From assembly GCF_000955955.1 (NCBI RefSeq), contig NZ_JYJG01000136.1, positions 1 through 25,215 of the forward strand: 25,215 bases of DNA. The letters are read 5' to 3'. The number at the start of each line of letters is the position of its first letter. Position 1 is the first letter of the stretch. The DNA is from Lentzea aerocolonigenes. GTDB taxonomy: Bacteria; Actinomycetota; Actinomycetes; Mycobacteriales; Pseudonocardiaceae. Of this stretch, positions 1-8,794 are shown in pieces. A program made the translations under genes and the position numbers. The notes under the pieces were generated by a model. The model searched no databases. It saw only the letters and a program-made list of their open reading frames with translations, and had not been told where the DNA came from.

Positions 1-2
1 TG

Positions 3-21
3 GATGAAGGTTCCCTTCATC
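3..21 (-). terminator. Hairpin downstream of the small secreted protein gene
   Basis: Arms GATGAAGG (3-10) and CCTTCATC (14-21) are perfectly complementary around a 3-nt loop. The hairpin lies 9 bp beyond the stop codon of the leftward gene at 30-332, where a terminator is expected. No clear T-run can be judged because the window ends, so termination is inferred from position and symmetry. Confidence 0.5.
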
Positions 22-29
22 GTTTGCGG

Positions 30-332
30 CTAGCGGACGCGGTAGCTCAGCGCGGGGAACGGGAAGGTGCCCTGGTGGAGGCTGCCGAGGACGTAGTAGC
101 TGCTGCCTGAGCAGTCGGCGCTGTAGAAGACGTCGATGTCGGCGGACGAGATGTTGACCCCGGACCTGACGGGCGCGGTGTTCACGCACTCGGAGTTCGC
201 GAGGTCGACAGGCGACTTCGTGCCGGACTGGTTGGCACCGCTGAAGAACGCGGCGTTGCCCTCGGCAGCGTTCGCGGGCAGGGCGAACGATGCCGCGGCG
301 AGCACCGCGAGGCCGGTGGCGATCAGGCGCAT
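30..332 (-). CDS. Small secreted protein with one Cys pair
   Basis: A 100-residue protein. The ATG at 332 is chosen over the longer frame because it starts a classic signal peptide: MRLIATG, a hydrophobic stretch to residue 18, then a PANAA cleavage region near residues 19-23. An AGAAAG-like ribosome site lies just upstream. The mature part is about 77 residues, with only two cysteines (C49, C74) that could form one disulfide. It is rich in Gly, Ser and aromatic residues and ends in SYRVR. The alternating pattern suggests an all-beta fold and loosely resembles the small beta/gamma-crystallin-like proteins (peptidase inhibitor family I36) that actinobacteria secrete. That family assignment is a weak impression, and no function is claimed. 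The gene is divergent from the GntR regulator at 473, with 140 bp between them. Confidence 0.7.
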   Translation of the reverse strand: MRLIATGLAVLAAASFALPANAAEGNAAFFSGANQSGTKSPVDLANSECVNTAPVRSGVNISSADIDVFYSADCSGSSYYVLGSLHQGTFPFPALSYRVR

Positions 333-410
333 TGGACCACTCTTTCTGGGGCTGAAACCGTTGTGGCGTCGGCATTCCCAGCGTGCCAGCGATACCTGTC
401 GACCAGCTGT

Positions 411-426
411 CGTTGACCGGTCAACG
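411..426. promoter_or_regulatory. 16-bp perfect palindrome in a divergent intergenic region
   Basis: CGTTGACCGGTCAACG is a perfect palindrome between the secreted protein gene (start 332) and the GntR gene (start 473). Each half contains TTGACC, which resembles a -35 element on both strands. No well-placed -10 box at 16-18 bp is obvious for either, so an operator is as likely as a promoter. Function is inference. Confidence 0.45.
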
Positions 427-455
427 CGTTCCGGAACTCCATCCGGTCGCGACAT

Positions 456-468
456 CTGTATGATACAG
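456..468 (+). promoter_or_regulatory. Probable GntR operator overlapping a -10 box
   Basis: CTGTATGATACAG is an inverted repeat with 6-bp arms around a central G. It contains TATGAT (459-464), a good -10 hexamer. Transcription would start 7-9 bp downstream, at or next to the ATG at 473, which has no convincing ribosome site. This suggests a leaderless mRNA. HutC-type GntR proteins commonly bind short symmetric sites with T and A in the arms, so repression of its own gene is a reasonable inference. Confidence 0.55.
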
Positions 469-472
469 GTTT

Positions 473-1219
473 ATGACAGGCACCCGGTCGCAACGCCTCG
501 CCACCGAGCTGCGTTCCCGGATCACGCTCGGCGACTACGGCCCGGCTGGAGCTCTCGAGAGCGAGGCCGAGCTCGGCCGCCGCTACGAGGTCAGCCGCGT
601 GACCGTGCGCCGCGCGTTGGAGCAACTGCGCGAAGAAGGCCTGCTGGCGTCGCGGAAGGGCGCGGGTTGGTACGTGGCGTCGTTCGCGCAGCCGCTCGCT
701 TTGGGCACGTTCCAGCACGCGCGGTCCGCTGTGGTGGACGCCGGTGTCTCGCTGGTGCGGACCGTCCTCGAGTACGGCTATCTACCTGCACCTTCGAGCG
801 TCGCGCTCATTTTGGGTGCGGGCGAGATGCTGCGCGTGCGGTCGTTGCGGAGTACCGATGCCTCGCCTTTGGACGTCGTGACCGAGTGGGTGCCGCTGGC
901 GTTGGCGGCGCCGGTCAGCCGTGCCGACGCGGAGTCGCCCGGCACGTGGGAGACCTTGCGGCGCAACGGAAACCAGATCGCCGTGGTGCGCCAGAGCATC
1001 GCCGCCGTGGCCGCGGGTGATGTCGGTCCGTTGCTCGGTGTGGCCGTCGGCACGCCCGTGTTGCTGGTGCGCCGCATCGCGTTGGACGCTTCGGAGCAGC
1101 CGATCGCGTTGTCCGAGCACCACTACCTGGGCCACCGGTTCCAGCTGGAAGTCGAGTTCCGCGGCTGGCCAGGCGCGGAACCCCCTGGGGTAGCACCGAT
1201 CCGTTCAGCGGAGGACTGA
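473..1219 (+). CDS. GntR family regulator, HutC/UTRA subfamily
   Basis: A 248-residue DNA-binding regulator. Residues 5-72 form the GntR winged helix: LATELRSRI, then ESEAELGRRYEVSRVTVRRAL, then a wing at LLASRKGAGWYV. Residues 80-240 match a UTRA effector domain, with the typical AAVAAGDVGPLLGVAVGTPVLLVRR core followed by PIALSEHHYLGHRFQLEVEF. UTRA domains usually bind small sugars, sugar phosphates, histidine-pathway compounds or similar ligands. The ligand here is unknown. The start codon lies 5 bp after a symmetric operator-like site, which points to autoregulation and a leaderless transcript. The gene is followed after only 3 bp by a nucleotide-sugar dehydratase gene, so the regulator most likely senses a substrate or product of that enzyme. 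Confidence 0.92.
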   Translation: MTGTRSQRLATELRSRITLGDYGPAGALESEAELGRRYEVSRVTVRRALEQLREEGLLASRKGAGWYVASFAQPLALGTFQHARSAVVDAGVSLVRTVLEYGYLPAPSSVALILGAGEMLRVRSLRSTDASPLDVVTEWVPLALAAPVSRADAESPGTWETLRRNGNQIAVVRQSIAAVAAGDVGPLLGVAVGTPVLLVRRIALDASEQPIALSEHHYLGHRFQLEVEFRGWPGAEPPGVAPIRSAED

Positions 1220-1222
1220 CTC

Positions 1223-2197
1223 ATGCGCGTGCTCGTCACCGGTGCGGCCGGGTTCATCGGCTCGCACTTCACCCGCTACTGGCTGCGCGAACACCCGTCG
1301 GACGAGGTCATCGCGCTCGACGCGCTGACATACCGCGGCACGCGCACGAACCTGCCGGCTCATGTCCCGTTCGTGCACGCGGACATCGCCGAGGCCGAGG
1401 TGGAGGGCGTGGACGTCGTCGTGAACTTCGCGGCCGAGTCGCACAACAGCCTCGCCGTGCTGGATCCCGGCCGGTTCTTCCGCACCAATGTCGTTGGCAC
1501 ACAAGCGTTGCTGGAGTCTTGCCGCCGAGCGGGTGTGCAGCGGTTTCACCACGTTTCGACGTGCGAGGTCTACGGAGATCTCGCACTGGACGCGGTGGAG
1601 GCGTTCCACGAGGAGTCGCCGTATCGCCCGCGCACGCCCTACAACGCGTCCAAGGCGGGCGCCGACCACGCCGTGCGCTCGTACTTCGAGACGTTCGAGC
1701 TGCCCGTGACGATCACCAACTGCGCCAACAACTACGGGCCTCGGCAGTTCCCGGAGAACGTGCTGCCGCTGTTCACGACCCGCGCATTGGACGGCGAGCA
1801 ACTGCCCATCTACGCGGCGCGCGACAACCGCCGCGAGTGGATCCACGTGCTGGACCACTGCCGTGCGATCGACGCGGTGTTGCGCGACGGCGAGATCGGC
1901 CGGACGTACCACGTGGGCACGGGCGTCGAGGCGAGCGTGGACCAGATCGCGGACCTGGTGCTGAACGAGCTGGGGCTGCCGCAGTCGCGCAAGTCGATCG
2001 TCGCCGACCGGCCCGGACACGACCGGCGCTACCTGCTGGACTCCACCCGGATCGGCCGCGAGTTCGGATGGCGCCCGGAGATCGGCTTCGAGGCCGGTGT
2101 CCGGGACACCATCCGCTGGTACGCGGCGAATCGCGCGTGGTGGGAGCCGCTGCGTGAGCGGAGCCCGATCGACGAGAGCGCCTGGGCTACGCGGTGA
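1223..2197 (+). CDS. RmlB-like NDP-sugar dehydratase/epimerase with Thr-Cys-Glu triad
   Basis: A 324-residue extended short-chain dehydrogenase. The NAD-binding GAAGFIGS motif is at residues 8-14 and the catalytic Tyr-x3-Lys is YNASK (Y140, K144). The segments [29 protein letters not shown] and YHVGTG closely follow dTDP-glucose 4,6-dehydratases. Two positions depart from that family. The STDEVYG catalytic motif reads STCEVYG (T113, C114, E115), so the acidic Asp that helps eliminate water is a Cys, and AAESHVDRS reads [10 protein letters not shown] shifted reaction, such as a different dehydration or an epimerisation on an NDP-sugar, is therefore possible. The start has a good GGAGG site 8 bp upstream, inside the end of the GntR gene, so the two are probably co-transcribed. 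The last 11 bp overlap the convergent adenosine deaminase gene. The fold is certain. The substrate is not. Confidence 0.9.
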   Translation: MRVLVTGAAGFIGSHFTRYWLREHPSDEVIALDALTYRGTRTNLPAHVPFVHADIAEAEVEGVDVVVNFAAESHNSLAVLDPGRFFRTNVVGTQALLESCRRAGVQRFHHVSTCEVYGDLALDAVEAFHEESPYRPRTPYNASKAGADHAVRSYFETFELPVTITNCANNYGPRQFPENVLPLFTTRALDGEQLPIYAARDNRREWIHVLDHCRAIDAVLRDGEIGRTYHVGTGVEASVDQIADLVLNELGLPQSRKSIVADRPGHDRRYLLDSTRIGREFGWRPEIGFEAGVRDTIRWYAANRAWWEPLRERSPIDESAWATR

Positions 2198-3275
2198 GGG
2201 CCGCGTAACCCGGCTTGACCAGCTCGTTGATGATCGCGAGCCGCTCGTCGAACCCGATGAACGACGACTTCATGGCGTTGATCGTGAACCACTGCAGGTC
2301 GGCCCAGCCGTAGCCGAACGTCTCGACCAGCGCGGCGAACTCGCTCGACAAGGTGCAGTCGCTCATCAGGCGGTTGTCGGTGTTGACGGTGACGCGGAAC
2401 CGCAGCTTGGCGAGCAGGCCGATCGGGTGGTCCGCGATGGTTGTGGCGGCACCGGTCTGCAGGTTCGAGGTCGGGCACATCTCCAGCGGGATGCGGCGGT
2501 CGCGCACGTACGCGGCCAGGCGTCCCAGCTGGACGGTGCCGTCGCCGGAGACCTTGATGTCGTCGACGATGCGCACGCCGTGGCCGAGGCGTTCGGCGCC
2601 GCAGTGCTGGATCGCCTCCCAGATGGACGGCAGGCCGAACGCCTCACCGGCGTGGATGGTGAAGTGCGCGTTCTGCTGGCGCAGGTACTCGAACGTGTCG
2701 AGGCCCCTGGTGGGAGGGAAACCGGCCTCGGGGCCCGCGATGTCGAAGCCGACGACGCCGAGGTCGCGGTAGCGGACGGCGAGCTCGGCGATGCGCAGCC
2801 AGCCCTCGTTCTGGCGCATGGCGCAGAGCAGGGTGCCGATGCGGATCTTGCGGCCCGTGGCGGCCACTCGCGCCGAGCCGACACGGAAGCCCTCCTGCAC
2901 GGCCTCGACGATCTGCTCCAGCGAGAGGCCCTTCTCCACGAACAGCTCGGGCGCGTAGCGGACCTCGGCGTAGACGACGCCGTCCGCGGCGAGGTCTTCG
3001 ACGGCCTCGGCGGCGACGCGGACGAGAGCGGCCTCGTCCTGCATGACACCGCACGTATGGGCAAAACCTTCGAGATATCGCACGAGGGAGCCGGAGTTGG
3101 CGTTGTCGCGGAACCAGCCGCCGAGCACGCCCGCGTCTGTGGTGGGCAGGCCCTGGTAGCCGGAGGCATCGGCGAGTTCGATCACCGTCTGCGGGCGGAG
3201 GCCACCGTCGAGGTGGTCGTGCAGCAGCACCTTCGGCGCGCTGCGGATGGTCTCCAAGGAAAGCGGCGTGGACAT
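2187..3275 (-). CDS. add: Adenosine deaminase
   Basis: A 362-residue metal-dependent hydrolase that converts adenosine or deoxyadenosine to inosine or deoxyinosine in purine salvage, in the cytoplasm. All family hallmarks are present: the zinc ligands in HDHLDG (H19, H21), IHAGE with H208 and catalytic E211, the catalytic His in GHGVRI (H232), CPTSN (267-271) and the zinc-ligand Asp in NTDNR (D300). Length is normal for the bacterial family. The ATG at 3275 has only a weak purine-rich site upstream, but the N-terminus aligns with the usual distance to the first His pair. The gene is monocistronic here. It is separated from the nucleoside importer operon and convergent with the dehydratase gene, sharing 11 bp. 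AT-rich inverted repeats upstream may control it. Confidence 0.96.
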   Translation of the reverse strand: MSTPLSLETIRSAPKVLLHDHLDGGLRPQTVIELADASGYQGLPTTDAGVLGGWFRDNANSGSLVRYLEGFAHTCGVMQDEAALVRVAAEAVEDLAADGVVYAEVRYAPELFVEKGLSLEQIVEAVQEGFRVGSARVAATGRKIRIGTLLCAMRQNEGWLRIAELAVRYRDLGVVGFDIAGPEAGFPPTRGLDTFEYLRQQNAHFTIHAGEAFGLPSIWEAIQHCGAERLGHGVRIVDDIKVSGDGTVQLGRLAAYVRDRRIPLEMCPTSNLQTGAATTIADHPIGLLAKLRFRVTVNTDNRLMSDCTLSSEFAALVETFGYGWADLQWFTINAMKSSFIGFDERLAIINELVKPGYAALTA

Positions 3276-3318
3276 TGCTACACGTTACTTCAGGCGACAC
3301 GCCGTTTCAGCGTGGCCA

Positions 3319-3347
3319 AAATGATCTTGCTGCCGGTATGATCATTT
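3319..3347. promoter_or_regulatory. Inverted repeat upstream of add
   Basis: Arms AAATGATC (3319-3326) and GATCATTT (3340-3347) are perfectly complementary across a 13-bp spacer. The stretch is conspicuously AT-rich against its surroundings and lies 44 bp upstream of the add start on the minus strand. It also contains TATGAT on the plus strand. An operator or promoter region for add is the likeliest reading. The binding protein is unknown. Confidence 0.4.
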
Positions 3348-3353
3348 GCTGGC

Positions 3354-3376
3354 TCACGGATGTTGCCGATCCGTGA
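3354..3376. promoter_or_regulatory. Hairpin/inverted repeat in the add to coiled-coil gene spacer
   Basis: TCACGGAT (3354-3361) and ATCCGTGA (3369-3376) form an 8-bp stem with a 7-nt loop. It has no T-run on either side, so an operator is more likely than a terminator. It sits in the 333-bp gap between two divergent genes (add, start 3275, and the coiled-coil gene, start 3609). Nothing else clear is seen in 3377-3594 of that gap. Confidence 0.35.
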
Positions 3377-3608
3377 TCACAACTTTCTGCTACCACCGCG
3401 AGGCTTGAGTCACCCCAAGGTAGGAACATCACCGGTCGCAATCGGCCGCATCCGGCCGGTAACTTGGCATTCAGCGTAACCAGGTAGCCTGACCGGGTCA
3501 GTCGCCCGTCCGCACCCGGCCGTTTTCTGGCGGGGGTGGTACAGACACGTCCCGTGACGCGGATAGGCTCCCGTGGTCTCCCCCTCCCCTGGACGAAGGC
3601 ACTCAGCC

Positions 3609-5042
3609 GTGACAGAGAACAACAACTCCACGATGTCCTTCGATCGGATGCGCAACATGCTCACGCGCGCCGCGGAGATTCGTGAGAGCGAGCAGCAGCA
3701 GATCTTCGACGCGCTGGACGAGATCCACGCCCGAATGTCGCCTCTGGAGTCGCTGGGTTCGGTCCGCAAGCGCCTGTCGGAGCTGCCGGACCGCACCGAG
3801 GTCAGCGTTCTCGCGGAGCGGCTGGACGAAGCCCTCGCCAAGCTGGAGGCCCAGGACAACGCCGTCGCCGACATCGGTCGCGCGGTCGACGCCCTGGTTG
3901 ACAAGCTCGCCAAGCCCTTCGCCCAGTTGGACGGCCGCCTCGACGGCGTCGCCGGCCGCTTCGAAGGTGTCGCGGGCCGCATGGACGGCCTTGAGGACAA
4001 GCTCGCGAGCATCCACAAGCGCATCGACGACCTCGACGGCCACCTGGACAAGCAGGACGGCAAGGTCGACTCGATCCCCGGCGCCGTCACCAACCCGCTG
4101 CGCGAGCGCATCGAGGCCCTCGAAGCCGCACTGCGCGGCCGCCTCGACGAGGTGGACGAGGGCGTGCACGAGCACCTCGACGGCACCCGCGAGGCCCTGC
4201 AGAAGATCCTCGCCGACTCGTTCTCGGGCCTGCACGGCCGCGCCGACGAGTCCCGCGACTCGCTGGCCGCCGCGCGCGCCGAGCTGATCTCCGCGATCGC
4301 CGACAGCCGTGGGGAGCTGGCCGGCGCGATCACGGACAGCCGCGAGAAGCTGATCTCCGCCGCCTCCGAGCGCCACAACCAGCTGTCCGGCGCACTGGCC
4401 GAGACCCGCACCGAGCTGACCGGCGCCGTGGCGGAGACCCGCGGCCAGCTGGCCGGCACCGTGGCCGAGACCCGCGACGCTCTGGCGACCTCCCTCGCCG
4501 AGACCCGCGCCGAGCTGGCCACGGCCGTCGCGGACACCCAGACCGTCGTCAACGGCAAGCTGGACGAGGCCCGCACCGCCCTGTACGCGGCGATCGAGCA
4601 GTCCCGCGACCAGGTCGACGCGGCCGACCGCCTGGAGGCCCTCGCCGGCCGCCTCGAGCAGGTCACCTCGAAGCTCGACACGATGACCGACCGCCTGGAC
4701 AAGGTCGAGGACGACTTCGCCACCCGCCTCACCGAGCTCGGAGGCTCGGTCGACGCCAGCCTCACCAAGGTCGCCGAGACCGTAGGCGCCCGCCCGGACA
4801 CCGACGCCCTGCAGTCCCTGGTCCGCAAGTCGAACCAGGAATCCGAACTGCGCATCGGCGGCCAGCTGGACGAGGCCATGGCCACCTTCGCCGAGCTCAT
4901 CCTCGGCGGCGGCTCCCCGACGCCTCCCCCGCCGCCCACCGCCCTCCCCCGCCCGCAGCGCCGCACCCGCAAGAACGGTGCCAAGCCGGTCAACGGCGGC
5001 AAGGACATGGACGACGACGACCTGGCGGCCGAGGGCGCCTGA
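3609..5042 (+). CDS. Long coiled-coil protein with 11-residue repeats
   Basis: Predicted as 477 residues from the GTG at 3609, which has a GAAGG site 9 bp upstream. An in-frame GTG at 3573 would add 12 residues but lacks such a site. I do not recognise a named family. The protein is soluble, highly charged and almost all helix. The N-terminal part (about 30-160) carries heptad-like segments such as GRLDGVAGRFEGVAGRMDGL. Residues 231-329 are nine consecutive 11-residue repeats of the form AETRxELxxAV, typical of right-handed hendecad coiled coils as in apolipoprotein- or LEA-like proteins. The C-terminus turns into a proline-rich stretch, a basic patch (RPQRRTRKNG) and an acidic tail (DMDDDD). 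There is no signal peptide or membrane segment. A scaffold, polar-growth or envelope-associated role is possible but unproven. A strong terminator follows. Confidence 0.85.
   Translation: MTENNNSTMSFDRMRNMLTRAAEIRESEQQQIFDALDEIHARMSPLESLGSVRKRLSELPDRTEVSVLAERLDEALAKLEAQDNAVADIGRAVDALVDKLAKPFAQLDGRLDGVAGRFEGVAGRMDGLEDKLASIHKRIDDLDGHLDKQDGKVDSIPGAVTNPLRERIEALEAALRGRLDEVDEGVHEHLDGTREALQKILADSFSGLHGRADESRDSLAAARAELISAIADSRGELAGAITDSREKLISAASERHNQLSGALAETRTELTGAVAETRGQLAGTVAETRDALATSLAETRAELATAVADTQTVVNGKLDEARTALYAAIEQSRDQVDAADRLEALAGRLEQVTSKLDTMTDRLDKVEDDFATRLTELGGSVDASLTKVAETVGARPDTDALQSLVRKSNQESELRIGGQLDEAMATFAELILGGGSPTPPPPPTALPRPQRRTRKNGAKPVNGGKDMDDDDLAAEGA
4299..4595 (+). repeat. Nine tandem 33-bp coding repeats (11-residue hendecads)
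   Basis: Within the coiled-coil gene, nine in-frame units of 33 bp encode ADSRGELAGAI, TDSREKLISAA, SERHNQLSGAL, AETRTELTGAV, AETRGQLAGTV, AETRDALATSL, AETRAELATAV, ADTQTVVNGKL and DEARTALYAAI. The central four are the most alike, which suggests expansion by unit duplication. The period of 11 is exact, with no gaps. Confidence 0.85.
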
Positions 5043-5063
5043 TCGCCCGAACGCCTGCTACGA

Positions 5064-5098
5064 GAACGGCCCCGGAGCCTCCCGCTCCGGGGCCGTTC
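5064..5098 (+). terminator. Strong terminator after the coiled-coil gene
   Basis: A perfect 15-bp stem (5064-5078 with 5084-5098, arm GAACGGCCCCGGAGC) closes a 5-nt loop, 21 bp after the stop codon. The downstream sequence is only weakly T-rich, as is usual in high-GC actinobacteria. Confidence 0.85.
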
Positions 5099-5110
5099 TA
5101 CGCTTGGTGT

Positions 5111-5599
5111 GTGCGCAGCGAGGCGTGGACCGAGGTCGACTACAGGCGGGTGTGGGACGCGTTCTACGAACGGTTCCACTTCAAGCCGAGCATCTACCCG
5201 AAGGACTGGCCGACGATCACAGAACCGCAGGGATCGGTCACCCTCGACCTGGCGGGCATCTTCCAGTCGGACCAGTGGGTGCGGAAATCGCTGACGGTCG
5301 ACGAGGTCGTCCTGGAGTCGTTCCTGCGGGTCTACCCCGAGGAGACGGCGCTGCTTGCCCTGGATTGGCAGCACCCGGCCTACCGGTTCCGGCCACACCT
5401 TCTCGGCGGCCCGAACGAGTGGTTGGACTCCCCGTTCTCGCCGTTTCCCGACGGTGACTACCACATCTTCCTCACCGAGGACATGTCGCAGGGCACCTTC
5501 GGTCACCCCTGGGAGCAGACGCTCTGCGTGTGGGGCGACGACCTGGTCCGCGACCTCGTCCCTGAACTGGATGTCCCGGTGAAGCGCGCACAACGCTGA
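5111..5599 (+). CDS. DUF2716-like protein
   Basis: A 162-residue soluble protein. Its most recognisable part is residues 113-145, with PDGDYHIFLTEDMSQGTFGH followed by PWEQTLCVWGDDL. This strongly recalls the C-terminal signature of DUF2716 (GDYxxFLxxDxxxGTFGHPWE), a family of unknown function in actinobacteria and firmicutes. The N-terminus (WTEVDYRRVWDAFYERFHF, then KPSIYPKDWPTI) fits too. There is no signal peptide or membrane helix. The GTG at 5111 lies only 13 bp past a strong terminator hairpin and has no ribosome site. A TACGCT -10-like element at 5099-5104 would start transcription at about 5111, so the gene may be leaderless. It lies between the coiled-coil and kinase genes on the same strand, 95 bp ahead of the kinase. 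Function is unknown. Confidence 0.8.
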   Translation: MRSEAWTEVDYRRVWDAFYERFHFKPSIYPKDWPTITEPQGSVTLDLAGIFQSDQWVRKSLTVDEVVLESFLRVYPEETALLALDWQHPAYRFRPHLLGGPNEWLDSPFSPFPDGDYHIFLTEDMSQGTFGHPWEQTLCVWGDDLVRDLVPELDVPVKRAQR

Positions 5600-5694
5600 A
5601 CCGTTCACCCCCTCACCGACGTGCCCAGATGCGAGAGCGCTCACACACCCTCGCTAAGCTCGCCGAAATCTGGGGCGTCCAGAAGGGATAGTCC

Positions 5695-7133
5695 GTGCAG
5701 CAACCGCGACTAATCGCCAACCGCTACGCACTCCTCGCCGAGCTGGGCCGCGGCGCGATGGGCGTCGTGTGGCGCGCCCAGGACCAGCTCCTCAACCGGG
5801 CAGTAGCACTCAAAGAGCTGCACCCACCGCACGGCATCTCCGGCCAGGAACGCCAGGTCCTCGAAGAGCGCATGCTCCGAGAAGCCCGCACCGCCGGCAG
5901 GCTGAACCACCCCGCAGTAGTCACGGTTTACGACGTGGTGCGGGAGAACGGCCGCACCTACCTCGCGATGGAGCTGATCGACGCCCAAGACCTCGCCACC
6001 ATCGTCCAACGACACGGGCCGCGCGACTCGGTGTGGATGGCGAACATCGCGCTGCAGACGCTGAACGCCCTGGAAGCCGCCCATCAGGCCGGCGTCGTGC
6101 ACCGGGACGTCAAGCCCAGCAACATCATGGTCCGCCCGGACGGCGTCGTGAAGCTCACCGACTTCGGCATCGCCCAAGCCGTCGACGACCCGAGGCTGAC
6201 CACCAACGGCGGCATCGTCGGGTCCCCGGCGTACATGTCGCCGGACCGCCTGAGCGGCTGGGAAGCGTCCCCGGCCTCGGACCTGTGGGCTCTGGGCGTC
6301 ACGATCGCCCACGCCGTAGAAGGCATCAGCCCGTTCGAACGCACGTCCACCGCGAGCACGTTGCACGCCATCATGAACGAACCGCCGGTGCTGCACAGGG
6401 CCTCACCCGCACTGGCCGAGGTGATCCGGGGCCTGCTGACGCTCGACCCGAACAGGCGAATGACCGCGCCCCAAGCGAAAGCCGTGCTCACCGCGGTCGT
6501 CCAGGGCCACGCACCGGTTCCGGTGCGGCGCAAGAAGAACACGGCCGTCAAGATCGCCGCGGCAGCACTCGGAGTCGCCATCCTGGCAGGCGCCGCGTTC
6601 GCCGGATACCAAGCGTTCAAGCCGAAGAACACGACCACCAACAACAGTGCACCCGCCAGCAGCCAGGAGCAGAACTCCGACCAGTGGACCGAAGCGGCGC
6701 AGCTACCGATTGGCGCGCCGCTGCCATCGCGCAGGATTGCGACGTTCGGGCGCGGTGGGGACGTGCCGGGCTGGAACCTCACCGGCACCGAGTGCGCCAA
6801 GGACTTCCTGACGCAGGGGTCGCCGGTGCCGGGCAGCGTGCCGTGCGACAAACCGCACAGCATCCAGCAGTTCTCCGCCGCGACGCCGTTGTGGGACAAG
6901 CCGAAGGACACCGCCTACCCCGGCACGAAGTGGCTCGCCGACTTCACCACCAAGTACTGCACCGAGCAGTTCAAGGCGTTGCCGCAGAACAACCAGACGC
7001 TCGGCTTCACCGGGCTGGTGCCGACGGAGCAGGAGTGGAAGGCGTACAACGACGCCGCCACTCCTGGCCGTCAGGAAGTCCTGTGCGTGCTGTGGAAGCA
7101 GGACCGCGCACCGCTGGCGGGCACGCTCGTCGG

Positions 7134-7137
<4 letters not shown>
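5695..7137 (+). CDS. Membrane Ser/Thr protein kinase with a four-Cys extracytoplasmic domain
   Basis: A 480-residue Hanks-type kinase of the PknB-like group. Visible elements are the glycine loop GRGAMG (18-23), ATP lysine K40 in VALKEL, catalytic loop HRDVKPSN (136-143) with D138, metal-binding DFG (156-158), an activation segment ending YMSPDR where the usual APE/SPE acid is Asp, DLWALG (196-201) and the late Arg in DPNRRM. After a basic patch (RRKKN) comes one transmembrane helix (about 285-305), then a Thr/Asn/Ser-rich linker and an outside domain with four Cys (C367, C384, C422, C464). The PCDKPH segment recalls the septum-formation-type domain of actinobacterial membrane proteins. There are no PASTA repeats. 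The GTG start has AGAAGGG 7 bp upstream. It probably senses an envelope signal and phosphorylates cytoplasmic targets. Its stop codon shares CTAG with the convergent deoA stop. Confidence 0.93.
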
Positions 7138-8404
<1,267 letters not shown>

Positions 8405-8408
<4 letters not shown>

Positions 8409-8794
8409 GGCAGATCCTCCGGTCCGAACGCGTCCGGCAGCACCTCGGTCATCGGCAGCGGCCCGCGTGGCGTGTCCACCATCAGCGAGCGCCCACCGAG
8501 TTCGTAAAGCACCTGGCGGCAACGGCCACACGGCATCAGCAGTTCGCCGGAGCCGGAACGGCAGGCCACCGCGACGAACCGGCCGCCACCGGTCAGCTGC
8601 AACTGGCCCGCCATCGTGCACTCGGCGCAAAGCCCGACGCCGTAAGAGGCGTTCTCGACGTTGCAGCCGGTCACGATCCGGCCGTCGTCACAAAGAGCAG
8701 CGGAACCGACCTGCAACCCCGAGTACGGGCAGTGGGCGAACGACGCCGCCTCCACCGCCCGTGCCCGGAGCAGGTCCCAGTCGATCTCAGCCAC
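8405..8794 (-). CDS. cdd: Cytidine deaminase
   Basis: A 129-residue small homotetramer-type cytidine deaminase that converts cytidine and deoxycytidine to uridine and deoxyuridine. The zinc site is complete: CAEC supplies C56 and the catalytic proton shuttle E58, and PCGRCRQ supplies C89 and C92. The substrate segment GCNVENASYG (43-52) is intact. It starts at a GTG (8794) that overlaps the end of the upstream permease gene by 8 bp, and its stop overlaps the deoA start by 4 nt. Its product deoxyuridine is a substrate for the next gene, deoA, which explains the gene order. Confidence 0.96.

Noticed and set aside
2097..3341. A 414-codon plus-strand open frame opposite add
   Set aside because: add carries all adenosine deaminase motifs. 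The opposing frame is codon-bias shadow.
3463..3489. TTGGCA ... TAGCCT as a promoter for the coiled-coil gene
   Set aside because: The spacer is only 15 bp and the pair lies 120 bp from the start. Evidence is too thin to annotate.
3410..5644. A 744-codon minus-strand open frame opposite the coiled-coil gene
   Set aside because: Ser/Arg-rich low-complexity translation produced by the repetitive coding strand. It spans a terminator and two real genes.
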